Positions 1 through 7,597 of a DNA stretch of 45,300 nucleotides are shown in pieces. Position 1 is the first letter of the stretch, and every line of letters starts with the position of its first letter. Source of the DNA: Candidatus Saccharimonadota bacterium. Lineage in GTDB: Bacteria > Patescibacteriota > Saccharimonadia > Saccharimonadales > UBA4665. Position numbers and translations under genes: made by a program. Location of the stretch: NCBI GenBank assembly GCA_029288425.1, contig JARIHD010000073.1:1-45300 (forward strand), written 5' to 3'. The notes below the pieces were generated by a model, which did not search any database, was not told the origin of the DNA, and was given only the letters and a program-made list of their open reading frames with translations.

Positions 1-572
<572 letters not shown>

Positions 573-576
<4 letters not shown>

Positions 577-842
577 AACGAGTTACCGAGTCCGGAGTGG
601 TTGAAGTACGCGAGAGTGACGGTGCTCCGATAGTCGGCACCTGCAAAGCCACACACGTTGGCGAGAAGAACGAATTCTGCGTGATGACGGACGCGGGTGA
701 AGACGAGGAAGACGAGAAAGTCTCGTTGTCGTTTTTCACTCGTTCGTTGCCTTACGCAAGCATGACGTTTCGCATCAAAGCCGAAGACGCCAAGGCTCTT
801 GGTGAAGCGTTGATTGAACACGCAGAAAGGTTGCAGAAGTGA
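573..842 (+). CDS. Hypothetical small acidic protein, 89 aa
   Basis: GTG start overlaps the stop of the repeat-protein gene by four bases, so translation is probably coupled. The product is rich in Glu and Asp in its middle (residues about 45-55) and ends in an amphipathic helix (AKALGEALIEHAERL). No known domain is recognised. It lies in a tight early operon, ending in another 4-base overlap with the next gene. Confidence 0.75.
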
Positions 843-1075
843 GCGCACTGGAAACGCTTGGCCTGTTCTGGCTCGTGGCAACTTCGACGCTGGCTCACAT
901 GGCGATTGTGTGGGCTGCGTATCGACACCTAAAGCGCACGAAAGACAACGCGGATACCTGGGAGTCGCAGAACGAGCGGTTGGTTCTTCGCGGCCATCAA
1001 GCAGAGCAAGCCGACTTGACGTTGACCGCACAGGTTCGCGAGACGATCAATAACCCGCAGGACATGACGCGATGA
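839..1075 (+). CDS. Small membrane protein, 78 aa
   Basis: GTG start overlaps the upstream stop. Residues about 5-27 form one hydrophobic segment (LGLFWLVATSTLAHMAIVWAAY) followed by basic residues RHLKRTK, so the protein is probably anchored with its C-terminal part in the cytoplasm. The rest is charged and helical. Not recognised; position in the early operon suggests an accessory role at the host membrane. Confidence 0.7.
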   Translation: MSALETLGLFWLVATSTLAHMAIVWAAYRHLKRTKDNADTWESQNERLVLRGHQAEQADLTLTAQVRETINNPQDMTR

Positions 1076-1317
1076 GCCGCGTGGCCGACATTGCCTTACT
1101 CGCCAATGCCAAATCACGTGTGCAGATGGCTCTACGTCATACCGGACGGATTCAAGAGGAGTGCAAGCAGCCGGAATCCGCATCGCCGCGAATCATCCGC
1201 GCCGACACGTTAGCCGTTGAGCATCACATGGACTTACTGCTTCGTGAACTCGCACAGGGGTTAGGGTTGCCGACGAATTCAGAACTGGACCAAGCGAAGG
1301 AAAGAACACGCACGTAA
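1072..1317 (+). CDS. Hypothetical helical protein, 81 aa
   Basis: ATG start in a 4-base overlap (ATGA) with the upstream gene. The product is predicted to be soluble and mostly helical, with no cysteines of note and no recognised domain. It is the last gene before the tRNA-like sequence. Function unknown. Confidence 0.65.
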   Translation: MSRVADIALLANAKSRVQMALRHTGRIQEECKQPESASPRIIRADTLAVEHHMDLLLRELAQGLGLPTNSELDQAKERTRT

Positions 1318-1321
1318 GTCT

Positions 1322-1412
1322 GGCGGGGGTAGCTCAGTTGGGAGAGCGTGAGGCGGGTCGAGATCACGTGCCGGTCCCCTCAAGGTCGCGGGTTCGAGTC
1401 CCGCCCCTGCCC
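1322..1412 (+). tRNA. tRNA-like sequence with enlarged anticodon arm (possibly degenerate)
   Basis: Canonical parts: D arm GCTC/GAGC (1332-1335, 1344-1347) with loop AGTTGGGA, variable AGGTC (1383-1387), and T arm GCGGG-TTCGAGT-CCCGC (1388-1404). Acceptor GGCGGGG/CCCTGCC (1322-1328, 1405-1411) pairs over seven positions including one G-U, with one extra base before the D arm. The anticodon stem TGAGG/CCTCA (1349-1353, 1378-1382) is perfect but encloses 24 bases instead of 7, with no U33 next to the 5' stem, so no anticodon can be assigned. No CCA is encoded in register. It may be a decayed tRNA, a tRNA with a 17-base insertion, or a tRNA mimic. Confidence 0.6.
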
Positions 1413-1564
1413 ATCGTAGTGAGTCCGATAGACGAAATGCGATCGCGTGAAGCTAGGGCATCGTCCCTGCGTTGTAAAGCGCGACCGCTGGAACGACAGC
1501 AATCCGATCCTAGGCGGGTTCCGTGAAATCCGGCCACTGCGAACACTGAGAAGGAGAATGCACG
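1413..1564 (+). other. Untranslated leader of the ERF gene
   Basis: 152 bases with no convincing open frame. It ends in a strong ribosome-binding site (GAGAAGGAG, about 1548-1556) just before the ATG at 1565. No clear promoter hexamers or terminator were seen. Confidence 0.5.
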
Positions 1565-2317
1565 ATGAGCACAGAGATTCATACCGGAGCCATCTACGGC
1601 CTGATCCCGAAGGTGATGAAGGATATTGGCTCCATCGGAAAGAACCGCAAGAACGAGCAGCAGCGGTATGCCTTCCGCGGCATTGAAGACTTCTACCAGG
1701 CCGCACACCCGGCCATGATCGAGCACGGCATCTTCTGCGCGCCCGAGGTTCAGGAGCGCGACGTCTACCGCTTCGAAAAGACCAACGATCAGGGCCGCGT
1801 CACCTCGTGGCTCCATGTCGCTCTGAAAGTGAAGCACCGCTTCTTCGCGTCGGACGGCTCTTTCGTCGACGTGACGACGTGCGGCGAAGGGCTGGACAAC
1901 TCCGACAAAGCGACCAACAAGGCCATGTCGGGCGCGATGAAGTACGCGCTCATCGAACTGTTCTGCGTGCCGACGCAGGACGTTGAGGACTCCGACCGGG
2001 AGTCTCCGGAAACCGGCGTGGCTCGCAAGCCGGTTGAGCGAACAACCGAGCGGATTCCCGTTCCCGGTCCCGGCGAAGATTCCATCCTTCCGGACGCGGA
2101 CAAGCTGATTACCGCGGATCAGTGCAAAAAGTTGCACATGCGCTTTCGGGAGTCGCTCCGCGAAGAACTCAAGCCCAATGCCGACAAGTTTCTGTACGAC
2201 TTCTTGGGGTCGCGAATGTACGTCGACAAGGACGGCAACCCGACCGCCAAGCTCATTCTCAAGGAACACTTCGCGGAGGTTGGCAAAGCCGCGGTGAAGT
2301 TCGCGGAGGGCCTGTAA
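1565..2317 (+). CDS. ERF-family single-strand annealing protein
   Basis: 250 residues. The first 145 residues match the ERF superfamily of phage recombinases: conserved stretch QRYAFRGIEDFYQ (about 35-48), substrate-binding-like core, and the signature DNSDKATNKAMSGAMKYAL (about 118-136). Such proteins anneal complementary single strands in phage recombination and repair. The C-terminal third is less conserved and may contact SSB or the partner nuclease. The next but one gene is an exonuclease-like protein, a usual pairing. The stop overlaps the next start (TAATG). Start ATG is preceded by GAGAAGGAG. Confidence 0.88.
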   Translation: MSTEIHTGAIYGLIPKVMKDIGSIGKNRKNEQQRYAFRGIEDFYQAAHPAMIEHGIFCAPEVQERDVYRFEKTNDQGRVTSWLHVALKVKHRFFASDGSFVDVTTCGEGLDNSDKATNKAMSGAMKYALIELFCVPTQDVEDSDRESPETGVARKPVERTTERIPVPGPGEDSILPDADKLITADQCKKLHMRFRESLREELKPNADKFLYDFLGSRMYVDKDGNPTAKLILKEHFAEVGKAAVKFAEGL

Positions 2318-2598
2318 TGCCGAACTGTCCATATTGCCAGCAATACATCAACGTCACGCTGAGTCAGGCCGGCGGCGCGCAGCAGCGAGAATCCGGCCCC
2401 GCGAAATCATCCGGCAGTATCGGCGCATTGCTCGATTCGATTGAAGACGACGCGCTGGAAGGGGCTGCCGCCAAGTTTGTCGGCGAGACAAGATCCCGTT
2501 ACGAGCAGTACGGCGAACGCACCCGGCTATCTGAAAAACAATTGGCATGGCTTCAGCGCATCGCCGGCGGGGAAACCGGGAGTCGCGACCAGTGGTAA
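2317..2598 (+). CDS. Hypothetical CxxC protein between recombination genes, 93 aa
   Basis: ATG overlaps the stop of the ERF gene (TAATG), showing translational coupling. The N-terminus has a single knuckle, CPYCQQYI, at residues 4-11; the C-terminal half is charged and helical (LSEKQLAWLQRIAGG). One CxxC alone suggests metal binding as a dimer or a degenerate ribbon. Unrecognised, but its position between ERF and the exonuclease-like gene suggests a recombination role. Confidence 0.7.
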   Translation: MPNCPYCQQYINVTLSQAGGAQQRESGPAKSSGSIGALLDSIEDDALEGAAAKFVGETRSRYEQYGERTRLSEKQLAWLQRIAGGETGSRDQW

Positions 2599-3218
2599 AT
2601 CCCTGCGTCTGCGGATCAATCGGAGCACCGGGCAGCGTTCGTTTCTGTGACGAATGCCACCGCTATTGGAGAGGGGACAAAGAACTCCTTAGCGTGTCGA
2701 AGGTGCTCCGCTCCGCATGGCCGTTTAAGCCCGATTTCAGCAAAGCCGATCCGGCGACGATCGAGAATGCCCGAGACCGCGGCATCGTGGTGGATCGTCT
2801 CTTTACGTCCTACCTGCGGGGAACCCTGACGGAGATCGAACCAGGGACGCGCACCGACGCCGTGGAACTGTTTTTCAAGCTCAAGAAGTGGTGGGACGGG
2901 CGGCACAGTAAAGCCGAAGCGCAGGTGCTTTTAGCCGGGGAAGACGTTGCAGGAACCTGCGATGTGCTGGCGGACGGCGAAGTCATCTACGACATCAAGG
3001 CCACGCACGACATTGAGGCGATGTACCAGCTTCAACTTGGAGCCTACGCGGACCTGCACTTTGCGACGTTCAGCAAGCCGGTCAAGAGCCTCGGGATTAT
3101 CCACGTGACCAAGCGGTATCGCGAACCGAAGCTCATCAAGGTCGACCTCGGGGAAGCCTTGCGCGACTGGATGTTGTTGCGGGACACCTACCGCATGGCG
3201 CAGCGGAGAACGGCATGA
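2592..3218 (+). CDS. PD-(D/E)XK exonuclease-like protein
   Basis: 208 residues from GTG 2592, chosen because GGGAG lies nine bases upstream; an ATG at 2547 is also in frame. An N-terminal zinc ribbon (CVCG and CDEC, about residues 4-26) precedes a Cas4/RecB-like nuclease fold: the acidic site in GTCDVLADGEVIYDIKAT (about 138-155) supplies D, D and K, followed by a YQLQLGAYADL helix that corresponds to the QxxxY motif. Expected role: resection of DNA ends to load the ERF annealing protein. Confidence 0.75.
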   Translation: MVNPCVCGSIGAPGSVRFCDECHRYWRGDKELLSVSKVLRSAWPFKPDFSKADPATIENARDRGIVVDRLFTSYLRGTLTEIEPGTRTDAVELFFKLKKWWDGRHSKAEAQVLLAGEDVAGTCDVLADGEVIYDIKATHDIEAMYQLQLGAYADLHFATFSKPVKSLGIIHVTKRYREPKLIKVDLGEALRDWMLLRDTYRMAQRRTA

Positions 3219-3658
3219 TCCTCGAAAAGCCAAAACGCGAAAAGGACGCGGCCTATCTCGAATTTATTCGTCAACAGCCGTGCTTGGTCTGCGGAGAAAC
3301 CGAAGGCATCGACGCACATCACGTCTTAGAACGAGGACAAGGGAAAGTCGGATCAAAGGCAGACGACCGGCGCTCAGTCAGCCTTTGCCGTGAAGCTCAT
3401 CAGCAGTACCACCAACTCGGACGCGCACGGTTTGAAGAGATGCACGGCCTTGACCTTGAAGTGGAGATCCAACGCTTAAACCGACTCTACCGGCCAATAG
3501 CGAAACAGAAGCGAGAACCAGGGATCAAGGCACGCGTCGAAATCAGTCATTGTCCTTGTCGGAAAGTGCACAAGTTACCGCCGTCGAAGGTGGATGTGAG
3601 TGGTGCGGTGGTTCGGTTTCAATGTCCAAAAACCAATGAGTGGCAGGAGGCGAAGTGA
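3215..3658 (+). CDS. Ref-like / HNH nuclease
   Basis: 147 residues, ATGA overlap with the exonuclease gene. Residues 22-60 carry CLVCGETEGIDAHHV and later SLCREAHQQYHQLG, an arrangement like P1 Ref (a RecA-activated HNH nuclease) and related phage recombination nucleases. The C-terminal part has CPCRKVHK and FQCP, probably a second zinc site. Fourth gene of the recombination cluster; expected to nick or cut at recombination intermediates. Confidence 0.72.
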   Translation: MILEKPKREKDAAYLEFIRQQPCLVCGETEGIDAHHVLERGQGKVGSKADDRRSVSLCREAHQQYHQLGRARFEEMHGLDLEVEIQRLNRLYRPIAKQKREPGIKARVEISHCPCRKVHKLPPSKVDVSGAVVRFQCPKTNEWQEAK

Positions 3659-3906
3659 ATCCGATTGTCGCGCTGTGGAATCGCTACGAGTTGCCGGTGT
3701 TGCCACGTAAGCGCGAGTGGCCCGGTATGTCGATCTTTACACGCTGCTTCTGGAGCTATGTTTTTGAGTGCGGTAAGGGCTCGCATCGACTGACCGTTCA
3801 ACGGGCGATTTGTCGATTCTTCGGGCATGACAGCGTGGTGTGGTTCAACGTCGGCGGTTACGAGCCGGACATGCACTGCGAAACGTGCGGCGAGGATTTG
3901 GGCTAG
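3655..3906 (+). CDS. Hypothetical protein with C-terminal CxxC, 83 aa
   Basis: GTG start at 3655 overlaps the upstream stop (GTGA) and has AGGAGG six bases upstream, so it is preferred to the ATG at 3640. The C-terminus reads MHCETCGEDLG, a single zinc knuckle; an earlier Cys/His cluster (RFFGHD) may complete it. Small early phage protein of unknown function. Confidence 0.65.
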   Translation: MNPIVALWNRYELPVLPRKREWPGMSIFTRCFWSYVFECGKGSHRLTVQRAICRFFGHDSVVWFNVGGYEPDMHCETCGEDLG

Positions 3907-3933
3907 AGACGTTGCCCTTCTATTGGAGAACAG

Positions 3934-4356
3934 ATGAAGTTGACCGATGAGCGGATTGAAGAGTTGCGAGCGAAACAGTTGCCGCGTCTGGATTGGCGTG
4001 ACCTATTCGACGTCACGGAAGGCCAAGTGACGATTGAGGACGCCGCCGCGATGAGCGCCTACTTCTCGCGATTCGTCATGTCGCCCGAAGGCAAAGGCGG
4101 CTGTATCAACTGCGAACTGGTTCAGGGCGGCTTAATATCGGCGCTTCTCGGCGGTTTCCGTTGGGGATTGGCGCACGGTGAAGGTAGTTGCTCGCGGTGC
4201 GGTTATCCAGCGCGCGCGATCCACTACGAGGTCGGAATCATTCGGCGCCTCGAAGCGATCTTCCAGTATCACCCGGACGAACTTCGGACCCGCGCAGAAC
4301 GTGAAGCCTCAGAGTTAGAGAAACCTTCCGTTGTCACGAATGGAGATGAGAAGTGA
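3934..4356 (+). CDS. Hypothetical zinc-ribbon protein, 140 aa
   Basis: ATG preceded by GGAGAACAG. Cysteine pairs CINCEL (about 63-66) and CSRCGY (about 88-91) are spaced as in a treble-clef or ribbon. The C-terminus is charged and helical. The stop overlaps the next GTG. No family name can be given. Confidence 0.65.
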   Translation: MKLTDERIEELRAKQLPRLDWRDLFDVTEGQVTIEDAAAMSAYFSRFVMSPEGKGGCINCELVQGGLISALLGGFRWGLAHGEGSCSRCGYPARAIHYEVGIIRRLEAIFQYHPDELRTRAEREASELEKPSVVTNGDEK

Positions 4357-4595
4357 AGTCTGAACTGTGCCCTCGCTGTCAGTGCTGTTCTCAGTTCTGG
4401 AACGAATGCTACGAATGCGACGACAACGGCATGGTGGATCACGATTGCGGCGAAGACACGTGTTGCTGTCTGGAGCCAGAAATGAACGTCGGGTGCGACA
4501 TCTGCCACGGCAATGGCGGCTGGTTCTCGTGCATCGGTGACTGCAACGGCGAAGGCAAGCACGCTTCAGTAGTTCAAAACAGTGAGGAGAAGTAG
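4353..4595 (+). CDS. Cysteine-rich DnaJ-zinc-finger-like protein, 80 aa
   Basis: GTG in a 4-base overlap. About a fifth of the residues are Cys: CPRCQCC, CYECDDNG, CCCLEPE, CDICHGNGG, CIGDCNGEG. The CxxCxGxG-like repeats recall the DnaJ central zinc finger, where two zinc ions are held by four such motifs. It has no J domain, so it is a stand-alone zinc-binding microprotein of unknown role. Confidence 0.65.
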   Translation: MKSELCPRCQCCSQFWNECYECDDNGMVDHDCGEDTCCCLEPEMNVGCDICHGNGGWFSCIGDCNGEGKHASVVQNSEEK

Positions 4596-4949
4596 ATGAA
4601 CAAGGTCACCGTGGGGAAGCTGTTTAAGAGAGCGTTCGAGCAGCGCCGAAGTGAGATCCGAACCAGCAAGTATGCCGCGAGCCGCGAAATCTCAGATCGG
4701 GCGGACGTTGCCGAGCTTGAGGCGCAAATCTCGAAGCTCAAGGCGAAGCGCGACAAGATCGTCGACGCCTACGTGGGTCCGCGAGTTGCGAAGTCTGACG
4801 CTGCCGTGAAGGAACTGGAAAAGCGATACAACGACCTCAACAACAAGCTGGGTTTCGCGATCACGAACGAGGAGAAAGCGGCGGCGGTGCAGGCCATCAA
4901 AGCGTTCCTGAAATCGTTGCCAAACTGCCCTGAAGCGAAGTTGCTGTAA
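4596..4949 (+). CDS. Coiled-coil protein, 117 aa
   Basis: ATG directly after the upstream stop. Lys/Glu/Ala-rich with heptad-like stretches (VAELEAQISKLKAKRDKIV, about 44-62; AAVKELEKRYNDLNNKL, about 69-86). Probably forms a homodimeric coiled coil. No enzymatic motif seen. It precedes the leader motif that is repeated at 12525. Confidence 0.65.
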   Translation: MNKVTVGKLFKRAFEQRRSEIRTSKYAASREISDRADVAELEAQISKLKAKRDKIVDAYVGPRVAKSDAAVKELEKRYNDLNNKLGFAITNEEKAAAVQAIKAFLKSLPNCPEAKLL

Positions 4950-4958
4950 CGCTTCGTA

Positions 4959-5014
4959 ATGTCAGCGCAGCGGCAAATCGAAATACCGAATCCTTATTAG
5001 AGGAACACCTTTAA
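4959..5014 (+). promoter_or_regulatory. Leader shared with 12525-12599 (copy A)
   Basis: ATGTCAGCGCAGC followed by GGCA recurs with one change at 12525. After a variable middle, both copies have AGG then GAACACCT just upstream of a start codon. Two related 5' leaders before unrelated genes suggest a shared promoter, RNA element or duplicated cassette border. No standard -35/-10 pair is obvious. Confidence 0.45.
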
Positions 5015-5308
5015 GTGAGTACCTACACCTTTGAACAAGTAAGAGCGATGACCCGAGAAGAGAAGGAGAGGGTGGTTGCGGAGATCATGAACGTACCGCC
5101 TTTCGGTTGGCAGATGTGCGCGACGGCGGCCTTCATCCTTGAGCAGAAGGTGAGGGAGACGTATCAATCGGTCAGCATTACTTCATATTCCAAGTGGTGG
5201 CAGGTCGTCGTTCAGAACGGGCCTGATTTCAGCTTGTGGCCACGCTCCGTCGATCCTGTCGAGTTGAGGTACGACTTGTTCATTCTGACGATGCAGGGAG
5301 AAGGCTAG
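5015..5308 (+). CDS. Hypothetical protein, 97 aa
   Basis: GTG start preceded by AGAGG. Soluble mixed alpha/beta sequence with aromatic patches (SKWWQVVVQNGPDFSLWP). Not recognised. It sits in the small-gene array, with two bases between its stop and the next ATG. Confidence 0.6.
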   Translation: MSTYTFEQVRAMTREEKERVVAEIMNVPPFGWQMCATAAFILEQKVRETYQSVSITSYSKWWQVVVQNGPDFSLWPRSVDPVELRYDLFILTMQGEG

Positions 5309-5310
5309 AC

Positions 5311-5496
5311 ATGAAAGTTGTAACGATCGCGTCGAGTGAAGGCGGAGGCTACACGGTGCCGCTGACCATGCTGGCGATAATTGAAGAAGATTTGCGCGAG
5401 CACGCCAATGACGATTGCGAGGCGCTGTTCACGCTGACGACTAGCGAAATGGACGACGAGGACTACTACGCGCTGGACGAATTCTCAGGTTGGTGA
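5311..5496 (+). CDS. Hypothetical acidic protein, 61 aa
   Basis: Short acidic protein, with a C-terminal run of Asp/Glu (MDDEDYYALDEFSGW). ATG 5311 was chosen as the first start after the previous stop. Acidic tails of this kind occur in DNA-mimic inhibitors, but nothing here proves that role. Confidence 0.55.
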   Translation: MKVVTIASSEGGGYTVPLTMLAIIEEDLREHANDDCEALFTLTTSEMDDEDYYALDEFSGW

Positions 5497-5512
5497 TGCA
5501 GGGAGAGACACG

Positions 5513-5998
5513 ATGAGCGACAACCTGGAAACGCTCTCACGCGATGAACTCGTGCTGATGATTCTACAGTCGGAATCCGAGTTGAAATCACGTGAGGAGG
5601 AGATACGCACTCTCTCCAAGCCGCTATGCGCCTTCTGCGATGAGCATCCTTTCAAACATCCCATGTTGCAGAAAGTCGACCCGGAGCGAGGCACCTACCG
5701 CTGCTTTCACTGCCGGGCTTGGCTTTGCGACGCGCACGCCGAACGGCACTTTGGACCGATTGAGCATCAGGAAAAGATGAAAGGGCTTGAGGAGGAGATA
5801 CGCCGACTCCGCGACGACATAGGCTGTCTCTCTCGCGCTCTCACGTCACGTCAGCACGGAGGCCGAATCAACGAAACACTGTGCGCGTGGGTAGACCCGT
5901 GGCGGTCGGAGGTGCGGTTGATCGCAAATTGCACACATGAAAACTGCATCTGGAAAGCCGCAGAAGACGCCCTGAAGGCAGATACGGAGGCTCTATGA
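5513..5998 (+). CDS. Zinc-binding coiled-coil protein, 161 aa
   Basis: ATG with GGGAGAGACACG upstream. N-terminal helix (ESELKSREEEIRTL), then a zinc-type cluster CAFCDEHPFKH and CFHCRAWLCDAHAERH (about 39-82) that resembles a B-box/ring-like cross-brace, then a second helix (LEEEIRRLRDDI) repeating the EEEIR motif of the first. Possibly a protein-protein adaptor. The stop overlaps the next ATG (ATGA). Confidence 0.65.
   Translation: MSDNLETLSRDELVLMILQSESELKSREEEIRTLSKPLCAFCDEHPFKHPMLQKVDPERGTYRCFHCRAWLCDAHAERHFGPIEHQEKMKGLEEEIRRLRDDIGCLSRALTSRQHGGRINETLCAWVDPWRSEVRLIANCTHENCIWKAAEDALKADTEAL
5974..5991 (+). repeat. 18-bp duplicated leader, copy 1
   Basis: GAAGGCAGATACGGAGGC occurs here and exactly at 6144-6161, each time just upstream of a start codon (ATG 5995, GTG 6168) and containing the GGAGG ribosome-binding site. 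In both genes it is also coding sequence for the upstream protein's C-terminus (KADTEA), so coding end and leader were duplicated together. Confidence 0.85.
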
Positions 5999-6171
5999 AC
6001 ACTGACACGGGTTTCGAGCGTTCCTCTGAACGATGGAAGCAACTGGCCGCTAAGTTTCACGCGCATCTGGACGTGTGCAAGCAGTGCGCCGAACAGCCGT
6101 TCAACCTCTGCGCGGAAGGACACCGAATCATGGTAGGCGATGGGAAGGCAGATACGGAGGCATCGTCGTGA
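5995..6171 (+). CDS. Hypothetical 58-aa CxxC protein
   Basis: ATG overlaps the previous stop; GGAGG is eight bases upstream. The product is amphipathic and contains CKQCAEQPFNLC (about 28-39). Its last residues KADTEASS resemble the end of the previous protein (KADTEAL), because of the 18-bp duplication. The stop overlaps the next GTG. Confidence 0.7.
   Translation: MNTDTGFERSSERWKQLAAKFHAHLDVCKQCAEQPFNLCAEGHRIMVGDGKADTEASS
6144..6161 (+). repeat. 18-bp duplicated leader, copy 2
   Basis: Exact second copy of the 5974-5991 sequence, 170 bp downstream, supplying the ribosome-binding site for the gene at 6168. Confidence 0.85.
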
Positions 6172-6380
6172 AACACAAATCGCCAGTCCGCAAACTCGCG
6201 AATGAGATCGCGCGAAAGTTATTCACGTGCGGCGGTGGAGCGCGAGCTACTCAACTGCGGTTAATGCAAGGCGAGCGCTACCTGTGCGGATGGGGTGAAG
6301 AGCCAATGGCCGCCACCATCGCTATTCTGCTGGATCAAGCAGGCGTCGAGTTGAAACCGAAGTCTCGGAGGTCGAAATGA
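6168..6380 (+). CDS. Hypothetical basic protein, 70 aa
   Basis: GTG start in a 4-base overlap, GGAGG upstream. Strongly basic at both ends (KHKSPVRKLANEIARK; KPKSRRSK), no cysteine pairs, possibly nucleic-acid binding. Unrecognised. Ends in ATGA overlap with the next gene. Confidence 0.65.
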   Translation: MKHKSPVRKLANEIARKLFTCGGGARATQLRLMQGERYLCGWGEEPMAATIAILLDQAGVELKPKSRRSK

Positions 6381-6589
6381 GCGACACCCACAACGCTGAA
6401 GAGAATTTCCGGTGTCACAAGTTCAAGTCGATGCGCGAATCCGACTGGCGAGAAGCGCACGCTCACGGCCATATCGTTGAAGAGGATTTTCCCGGCGTGC
6501 AGCCGCCGACTTACGTGCTCGTGCAGCTTCGATGCCTGACGTGCGAAGCCAAACTGGTGATGACGCATCACCGCGAAGCCAATTCTTGA
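6377..6589 (+). CDS. Hypothetical zinc-binding protein, 70 aa
   Basis: ATGA overlap; GGAGG upstream. Contains FRCHKFK near residue 13, CLTCEAKL near residue 55 and C-terminal MTHH, giving possible Cys/His zinc ligands in a beta-rich short fold. Unrecognised. Confidence 0.62.
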   Translation: MSDTHNAEENFRCHKFKSMRESDWREAHAHGHIVEEDFPGVQPPTYVLVQLRCLTCEAKLVMTHHREANS

Positions 6590-6598
6590 GGAGTCGAA

Positions 6599-6955
6599 AT
6601 GAGGTTGACGCCTACTGAACTGCAATCAATTCGCGAGTGCCTGAGCAACAAGCAGCGATTCTGCGCGGCAGAGTGCCCGTGGCCGAAATGGTTGGAATCT
6701 GCGTTCGAAGAGATCGACGCCCTGCGGGCCGAAGGTGACGTGCTGGACAAGATGATTATCAAGCGGGACGAAGAGTTAGTCGCCAAAGACGCCACCATTG
6801 CAGAACTGCGGGTGAAACTCCTGCGAGCGGTCGAAATTGGCGTGAGGCTCAACGCGTACATCGTCCACTTCAACCTGTCTGACAGCGACTCAGACCGGGT
6901 AACCGAACTAAAAGCTGAACTTGTGGAGATCAAGAAGCTGACGGAGGGACAATGA
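6599..6955 (+). CDS. Coiled-coil protein, 118 aa
   Basis: ATG with GAGGAGTCGAA upstream, a leader similar to that of the gene at 6377. Central region (about 45-80) is heptad-like; an N-terminal pair of cysteines (CAAEC) is near residue 22. Composition and position are typical of phage early coiled-coil proteins. The last codons LTEGQ carry the 15-bp leader motif also found at 7137. Confidence 0.62.
   Translation: MRLTPTELQSIRECLSNKQRFCAAECPWPKWLESAFEEIDALRAEGDVLDKMIIKRDEELVAKDATIAELRVKLLRAVEIGVRLNAYIVHFNLSDSDSDRVTELKAELVEIKKLTEGQ
6937..6951 (+). repeat. 15-bp duplicated leader, copy 1
   Basis: GCTGACGGAGGGACA lies here and exactly 200 bp downstream at 7137-7151. Each copy encodes the C-terminal LTEGQ of one gene and supplies the GGAGG site of the next (ATG 6952 and ATG 7155). 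Confidence 0.85.
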
Positions 6956-7158
6956 TCTGCCCACGCTGCTCGACGGTTGGAGTGAAAGTCATCTACTACG
7001 GTCTGCCGCACAGGCTGTGCGACAACGACGAATGCGTCTGCCTGTGGGGGCCGTTCGACTGGCTGACGACCAAGTTGCCGTTCAACGGGTTCATGCTTCA
7101 GTACCAAGGATCGTATTGGTCAGCACTGTGGACGTGGCTGACGGAGGGACAGTCATGA
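6952..7158 (+). CDS. Zinc-ribbon protein, 68 aa
   Basis: ATGA overlap. N-terminal CPRCSTVGVKV followed by CDNDECVCLWG gives a four-cysteine ribbon (about residues 3-30), like short phage zinc-ribbon proteins. C-terminal half is aromatic (YQGSYWSALWTWLTEG). The end LTEGQS derives from the duplicated leader. Confidence 0.68.
   Translation: MICPRCSTVGVKVIYYGLPHRLCDNDECVCLWGPFDWLTTKLPFNGFMLQYQGSYWSALWTWLTEGQS
7137..7151 (+). repeat. 15-bp duplicated leader, copy 2
   Basis: Exact copy of 6937-6951, supplying the ribosome-binding site for the ATG at 7155. Confidence 0.85.
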
Positions 7159-7352
7159 CCACCGCCGCACCTCCGCATGTGTGCTGCTTCTGCGTCATCA
7201 CGACCGGCAATGAATTGCAGTGCCATCGATGTGGCGCGACGAAGCCGATGGAGCCGCCGAAAGAGTATCCATGCCCAATGTGCAAGGGGACCGGCGTAAC
7301 TCACCAGATCCGCACGCGAGAAGATGAAGTCGCCCCGGAGCCGATCATATGA
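7155..7352 (+). CDS. Zinc-ribbon protein, 65 aa
   Basis: ATG chosen because it overlaps the previous stop (ATGA) and follows GGAGGGACAGTC. Three cysteine pairs: CCFC, CHRCG, CPMCKGTG (about residues 10-47), the last like a DnaJ-type CxxCxGxG knuckle. No catalytic motif. Overlaps the next gene by four bases. Confidence 0.65.
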   Translation: MTTAAPPHVCCFCVITTGNELQCHRCGATKPMEPPKEYPCPMCKGTGVTHQIRTREDEVAPEPII

Positions 7353-7597
7353 AGACAACCTGCCCCGACTGCCGAGTGGTCAATCTCGGACCAACCATGA
7401 AAGCTGATGAGTATCGGCCAGAGGTCCAGCCCTGCCCGAAGCACGCTATGGTCGACGAATTGGCGGAAGCGTTGCGGCGGTTCAAAAACCACTTCGAGCT
7501 AGTCTGTTGTACGCGCGACGACGAACCGTACTTCGAGGGAGTTAACGCGTTGCTCGCAAAGTACGACACAGCATCTAAACCAGGGAGAGCCAGATGA
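7349..7597 (+). CDS. Hypothetical protein with N-terminal CxxC, 82 aa
   Basis: ATGA overlap. Starts MKTTCPDCRVVNLGP, a single knuckle, followed by CPKH near residue 30 and a helical remainder (MVDELAEALRRFKNHFEL). Probably zinc-binding; function unknown. Confidence 0.62.
   Translation: MKTTCPDCRVVNLGPTMKADEYRPEVQPCPKHAMVDELAEALRRFKNHFELVCCTRDDEPYFEGVNALLAKYDTASKPGRAR

Noticed and set aside
1364-2332. 322-codon minus-strand open frame
   Set aside because: Antisense of the ERF gene, which has a known family match and ribosome-binding site; the composition is that of a mirror frame.
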